The position numbers were made by a program, and so were the translations under genes. The notes below the pieces were generated by a model. The model was not told the origin of the DNA. It saw only the letters and a program-made list of their open reading frames with translations, and made no database searches. From RUG11690 sp045616665 (GTDB lineage: Bacteria > Bacteroidota > Bacteroidia > Bacteroidales > WCHB1-69), in assembly GCA_045616665.1 (NCBI GenBank), contig JAZLHE010000089.1, positions 1 through 8,141 on the forward strand: 8,141 nucleotides of DNA, in the 5' to 3' direction. Positions 1 to 6,100 of the stretch are shown here, piece after piece (positions within the stretch are counted from its first letter, which is position 1; each line of letters starts with the position of its first letter).

Positions 1-118
1 TGCCGTCATATACCTTCGTCGTGTCCAACTTGATTGTCAAGGCGGCCGGGGTGATTTCCTGCGTGAAGTCGTAGGTCACGTTGTAGTTGCTGATGCCCTT
101 CGTCGTCGCAAACGCCGT
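1..118. repeat. 118-bp exact direct repeat, copy 1 (copy 2 at 820-937)
   Basis: Bases 1-118 are identical to 820-937, an offset of 819 bp or exactly three 273-bp units. The intervening units at 274 and 547 differ within the same stretch; they have 'gtaatgc' where these two copies have 'aggcggcc' after 'ttgattgtca'. The match may extend beyond the left edge of the window. Confidence 0.9.
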
Positions 119-3100
119 CGTGATTTCGGACGCCATCGTCATCGCAGAATCCCTGTAGGTGCCAACGCCGGTGCTGTCGCTCGTCACAACGCCCGCCGTA
201 ACCGCGTCGCCCGCGACAAGACCCGTTACCGCATAGCCTCTGCCGGAAGCGGCGTACTCGCTCACAAACTTCGTGCCGTCATACACCTTCGTCGTGTCCA
301 ACTTGATTGTCAGTAATGCCGGGGTGATTTCCTGCGTGAAGTCGTAGGTTACGTTGTAGTTGCTGATGCCCTTCGTCGTCGCAAACGCCGTCGTGATTTC
401 GGAAGCCATCGTTGCCGCCGAATCCCTGTAGATGCCTACGCCGGTGCTGTCGCTCGTCACTACGCCGGCCGTAATCGCGTCACCGGGTACAAGACCCGTT
501 ACCGTATAGCCTCTGCCGGCGGCGGCATACTCGCTCACGAACTTCGTGCCGTCATATACCTTCGTCGTGTCCAACTTGATTGTCAGTAATGCTGGAGTAA
601 TTTCCTGCGTGAAGTCGTAGGTCACGTTGTAGTTGCTGATGCCGTTCGTCGTCGTAAACGCCGTCGTGATTTCGGATGCCATCGTCATCGCAGAATCCTT
701 ATAGGTTCCCACGCCGGTGCTGTCGCTCGTCACTACGCCGGCCGTAATCGCGTCACCGGGTACAAGACCCGTTACCGCATAGCCTCTGCCGGCGGCGGCG
801 TACTCGCTCACGAACTTCGTGCCGTCATATACCTTCGTCGTGTCCAACTTGATTGTCAAGGCGGCCGGGGTGATTTCCTGCGTGAAGTCGTAGGTCACGT
901 TGTAGTTGCTGATGCCCTTCGTCGTCGCAAACGCCGTTGTGATTTCGGACGCCATCGCCGTGGAATCCCTGTAGATGCCTACGCCGGTGCTGTCGCTCGT
1001 CACAACGCCCGCCGTAACCGCGTCACCGGGTACAAGACCCGTTACCGTGTAGCCTCTGCCGGAAGCGGCGTACTCGCTCACGAACTTCGTGCCGTCATAT
1101 ACCTTCGTCGTGTCTAACGTAATCGTCAAAGCGGCCGAAGTGATCTTCTGCGTAAGGTCGTAGGTCAACGCATAGTTGTTTATGCCATCAGTAGTGCTAA
1201 ATGGAACTGAAATCAAGGCACCACTACCATAAGTGTAAGTACCTACAATAGTATTGGCACTGGTAACCGTACCAGAAAGGACAGCCCCAGAAATCAACCC
1301 CATGCCACCGATAGTGTAATCAGTGTTTGATGGCGAATATTCACTTACCAACTGCGTACCATCATACACCTTGGTTGCATCCAACGTGATTATAATAGGA
1401 CGTGGTTTAATCACTTGGTCAGATGTCACCACTAATGTATAGTTACTGATGGCACCTGGTGCAGTCTTAAATTCTTCAATAAGCGTGGCCTGATTATCAG
1501 CACCCGAAGCATTGCTGTAATGGTAAACGCCGGCAGTATCACTATCGGTTTTCACTTTACCCTTATACAATTCATCTTCGCCCATAAGGCCTGTCACCGT
1601 CAGAGATGAAGAAGTATAGGCCGTGGTCAATTGTTCTGCATTATAAATCATCGTATCACGAATAACGATATTCAAAGTGGCAGGATCAATTTTCAATGTA
1701 AGGTCATAACTTACGTTGTAATTGCTAATGCTGTCGGAAGTAGCGAATGCAGTGATTATATTAGCACTATGTTCCGCATAGGTATAGGTACCGGTCTTAA
1801 CATCATTGCTCTTTACGGCACCTCTGATAATCGTAGCAGCACCTTGCAGACCTTGAATGTCATAACCGACACCTTCAGCGGCAACATAATCGCTGACAAA
1901 GTTGGTTGCGTCATACTTTTTAGTAGTATCCAACTTAACGAGCAGGTCTCGTTTGGTGATATTTTGCGTAAGATCATAGGTCACATTGTAATTGCTGATA
2001 TTGTCAGAAGTTTTGAATGCCGTCGTGATGTCTGCAGCCATAGCCGCCCCATTCTTATAAGTACCCACACCGGCACTGTCACTGGTGACAACACCTGCGA
2101 TAATGGTTGCGTCATTCTGCAAACCGACAATAGTAAAGTCCGCGCCAGACGAAGCCACATAATCGCTTACGAACTTCGTACCATCGTAGTTCTTTGTCGA
2201 GTTCAAAACGATTTGCAAATCACGTTTCGTAATTTCCTGCGTAAGGTCGTAAGTGACATTATAGTTTTCGATACCATCGGAAGTGTTGAATGGCGTGGTA
2301 ATATTAGCAGCCATATCAGCCTCATTCGTATAGATACCCACACCGGCACTGTCACTGGTGACAACACCTGCGATAATGGTTGCGTCATTCTGCAAACCGG
2401 TAACAGTGTAATCTGCACCAGAAGAAGCCACATAATCGCTTACGAATACTAGGCCGTCATATTCCTTCGTCGTATTCAGTTGAATATTCAAATCACGTTT
2501 CGTAATTTCCTGCGTGAAGTCGTAAGTGACATTATAGTTTTCGATACCATCGGAAGTGTTGAATGCCGTAGCAATGTAAGCACTGTCAACGCTTACACTG
2601 TCGGTATAAACCTTAACATCCTTCTTGGCACTCTTCACCACACCGGCAGTCAAACTTGCAGTACCCTGCAGACCTTCAACCTTAACGCTGTCGGAATTGT
2701 AGGCAGTTTCGAAGACGAGACCATCATAAACCTTCGTATCGTGAACCTTGATAGTCAAAGCGGCTGGAGTCACTTCCAAGGTGTAAGAAGCGCTGCTTTC
2801 AGTATAGTTCGGATTGGCAGCACGTACATAAACTTTCTGCGTTCCCACATTGGTAAGGCCTTGTGGGGTTGTTGACCATGCGGTGCTGTCCAAAGAATAT
2901 TCCACAGTCGTGTTTTCTGACGGATTGACAGTCACTGAAGGTGCGAAAATTTCACCGTTATATACTTGTGTCAAAGTCGTTGGAATGGTAATTTCGATGT
3001 CGCCACCGCTTGTAATTTCAAGTTTTCCATTCACATTGATAATCTTATATTCACAAGTAACGGTATCCAAGCCTCTGGTAACCACCACGCCGGAGAGCAC

Positions 3101-6100
3101 ATTATCTACCGGACTTGCGTCAACGGTTGTGATACTGCCCGTAACAACGGCTGAAACGACATCATTGTTAGACAAAGTATAAGAATTTCCACTTTGTATT
3201 GATGAAGAGGTAACTCCGTCATAATTGACGACGAAAGTCGGTTCTGAATGCGGCTGACCATCGTACGTCCAGGAATTGCTGTTAGCTGTAACGGTCAATG
3301 GTTTTTCGTTACGCTTAACTTCCGTTGTCGTATTGTTTTGGCAACCCTTGGCATCAGTCAAAACCAAAGTATAGGATCCATCTGCCAAATTATCAAATTC
3401 AAATTCTCCGACAGAAGGAATGGTCTTAACACCACTCGTGTTGCCATATAGGTAGAGTGTATAAGGAGCAGTTCCGCCATTTACATTACCTTTGATGACA
3501 CCATCATTGCCTTCGTAACAATTACTGGAAACATAAGTTACCGCTACAGCGGGCATTGCTGGCGTTGTCACACGAATCTGGGCGGTATCCAAATTGTTGC
3601 AGGCATCCTTCACAGTAACGGTCACCAAAGTGGTATCGGCATCCGTGGAAAGAACGATTTGCGTACCGGCGGCCGGATTTTGCGAAATCTGCAACGAAGC
3701 CTGTGCCGTACAGTTATCCGTTGACAATGAACGAATCGTTGCAGCAAAATCTGGAACCACATAATAGCAGCTGCCTGTCGTATTGGCTGCCGCCAATCTT
3801 TCGTAACTCCGCGTAATTACCGGTTTAACGGTATCAATTACCCGATATACGTATGACCAGGTATCGGTTGAATTGTCACAAGCCGTATATGTGTAGGTAT
3901 AAGTTACCCACTTGTCACAATCGTTTCCTGTAGAAGACACATTGGGGGTGCCATAGTTTAAGGTCTGTTCACAAGCATCTTTCACCACAGGCATTACGCT
4001 TGGCGTAATCGTATGAGGAGCAACGATGTCGTTGATACAGTAAACCACTGCCGTATCCGGTTCTGCCGTAATGCTCCATTCCGGAATCTTCACGGTAACG
4101 GTACCGGATTGTGTTGTTTTACAACCGCTTGCGTCACTATAAGAAATCGTATATGGATAAACCGTGTTGCAGTTTGACAGACTGCTCATATTCAGGAACT
4201 GTTTCACCGTGGTGTCGTGATCACTTGGAACCGGTTGGTTGGAAATGGTGCCGATGACACTGCCGTTGAAGTTCCAGCTGAGAGCATAGTTACTGTAAAC
4301 CTGATCCAAATCCGCCTTCAGGGTATCATTGGTATTAGGACAAATCGTCAGATTAGTCGGCGTAACCAGCACTTCCGGATTAACGGTTACGTCAACGCCG
4401 ATAGATACCGAGAAGCTGCTACCCACGCAAACACCCGTCTTAGGCGTTACGGTATAGGTAACCGCCTGCTGGGTTGATGTAGCATTTGTCAATGTACCGT
4501 GGATATCGGTCTGATTATTTTCAGCTTGCAATCCGCCGATATTGGCCTGAACAGGTGCTGGCCAAGAATAAGTCGTGTTGTCCGGCATTCCGACCGGAAT
4601 GACGGCGAAACGTCCGCCGGAGCAGATTGGATCTGCCGTATAGCTCACCGTAATGTCTTCGTATGGATTCACTAGGATGATGGTAGCGGTACCGGTCTGG
4701 GTACAACCGTCAGCATCGGTTACGGTAACAGTATAAGTACCCGCACTCAACTGCGTTGCGGTTGAAGACATCTGAACCGGTGTCGTGTTCCAGCTGTAAC
4801 CATAACCGATGACCGTTGGATTGCCCTTAGTTGCCACAACAGTAGCCGTACCGTTATTTCCAACACAGGTTTCGTCGGTATGAGACATCGTCAGAGAAAT
4901 AGGTTCTGGAGAAGTCACGCTGATGGTGCCGGTCACCTCGTTGTTGCAGGCGTCCTTTACAGAATAAGTAACATTTTCAGGAGTACCCTGTGCGGCAATG
5001 ACTGTACCAGCCGTTGGCGTTTGTGTAATCGTCAGTGCAGATTGTTCTGTGCAATTGTCTGAAGCTTTGGCACGTACCAATGCCGTAACATCAGGAATAG
5101 CATATTGACAAGTACCTGTAACATCTGCAGCCACCGTAGCCTGCAAGCCGCTCACCACCGGTTTCGTCGTATCTTGAACGTTAATGGTTTGACTGATTTG
5201 GCTGTAATTGCCGCACTGGTCAGTTACTGTATATGTACGAGTCACAACGATAGGACAAGTGCCGTTTGGCGTATCTTCGTGAGCCAACTGCATATTTTCT
5301 GTCGAAGAGCAATTATCGGTAATAGTAAGGCCGAAAGTAGAAGAGAGAGCAGCCACGGTCGTCACAGCCGGATAAAGCGTTGTTAAATCGGAAGTACAAG
5401 CGTTTACCGTCTTTTCAGGAATCGTGCCTGCGATTACCGGATTGACCTCATCAGAAAGCATAAAGCTGTTGTCGGCACTTACCACGCAACCGTGGGCATC
5501 CGTTACCGTTACGCTCATATTATATGTATGTTCACAATCCGTTGTACCATACTTAGCCACCGTTGCTTTCGTCATATCCGTTTCGCTCATCGTAGCGCCC
5601 GTCCATACGGCTGAAGCCAATGGCAAGGTGGCGTTTTCAACGTTCACCTGTACTTCGTAGCTTGTCTGGTTCGGACAGCCTGTCGGATTGGTGAAACTTG
5701 CCGTAAGTTGAGCAGCCTGACCAATGACAACTGTTTCTTGAACAGAACATCCGTAGAAATCTGTTGCCTCCAAAGTATAAGTTCCGGCTGACAAACCTTC
5801 AATGCTTACCGCACCCGTTGATGTAGCAGTTCGAGTACCTATGGTAATGTTATAAGGAGTTGTGGTCCAACCGCCGGAGACGGTAGCCGTCACGGTTCCG
5901 TCAGCCGCACCGTAACATACCGCATCCGTTTTGCTGACATTAGAAAGTTGCAAGGCGGAAGCCGGAGATTGAACTGTAAGCATTTGTGAAGCGGTACAGG
6001 CACGATTGTCGGTTACCGTCACCGTATAGTTGCCGGCCGCCAAATTCGTCAGTGTCGTAGAAGTAGAGCCCGTATTCCACAGGAAGCTATAGGGTTCTTC

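Larger units (their letters stand above)
1..1138 (-). repeat. Near-identical (young) YDG units 7-11
   Basis: Units starting at 1138, 868, 595 and 322, and the partial unit at 49, are almost the same in protein. Positions that vary between copies include AAS/AAA, Y[AT]V, LV[PA]GD, DA[VI], G[TI]Y[RK]D and P-A-[AL]-L. Unit length is 273 bp; unit 7 (1138-869) is 270 bp because one codon is missing in the 'RDS-x-x-M' segment. DNA is clearly GC-richer than in units 1-6 (hand count: 38 of 60 bases at 961-1020 against 24 of 60 at 1201-1260). Confidence 0.9.
1..2767 (-). repeat. Tandem YDG-domain array (10 complete units and part of an 11th)
   Basis: Fragment residues 1792-2713. In protein order the units begin at 2767, 2500, 2227, 1954, 1684, 1405, 1138, 868, 595, 322 and 49 (partial), with lengths of 89, 91, 91, 90, 93, 89, 90, 91, 91 and 91 residues. 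Each follows the plan 'P/K-x-x-L-x-I-x-L-x-T-T-K-x-YDG ... F-V-S-x-Y ... Y-x-V-x-GL ... AGVV-x-S-D-S ... G-x-Y ... ITTAF-x-T-x-x-x-I-x-NYNV-x-YD-x-T-Q-x-I'. There is no cysteine in the array. Arrays of this type probably form an extended stalk or ligand-presenting rod; that role is inferred. The array continues past the left edge, so its full copy number is unknown. Confidence 0.93.
1139..2767 (-). repeat. Divergent (older) YDG units 1-6
   Basis: Units starting at 2767, 2500, 2227, 1954, 1684 and 1405 differ clearly from one another in protein and DNA. The exceptions are units 2 and 3, which still share long exact DNA stretches. Unit 1 (2767-2501) is charged and Lys-rich in the middle (KSAKKDVKVYTD). 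Unit 5 (1684-1406) is the most diverged: YNAEQ replaces YDGTK, and it is the longest at 93 residues. Unit 6 starts PRPIIITLDATKVYDG. Confidence 0.88.

Noticed and set aside
1..1138. CRISPR array or non-coding satellite because of the regular repeats
   Set aside because: Units are 270-273 bp with no short-repeat/unique-spacer pattern, and each translates in frame to a YDG domain.
869..1138. Frameshift in YDG unit 7, which is shorter than its neighbours
   Set aside because: The difference is exactly three bases (one codon), the frame is kept, and the rest of the unit matches units 8-10.
1631..2452. Long plus-strand open frame (273 codons) and its neighbours at 2480-2875 and 2850-3182
   Set aside because: They are antisense to the YDG and MBG modules. 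The internal repeats in their translation come from the 273-bp unit, a multiple of three that keeps shadow frames open. The products resemble no known family, and the opposite strand codes for clear modules.
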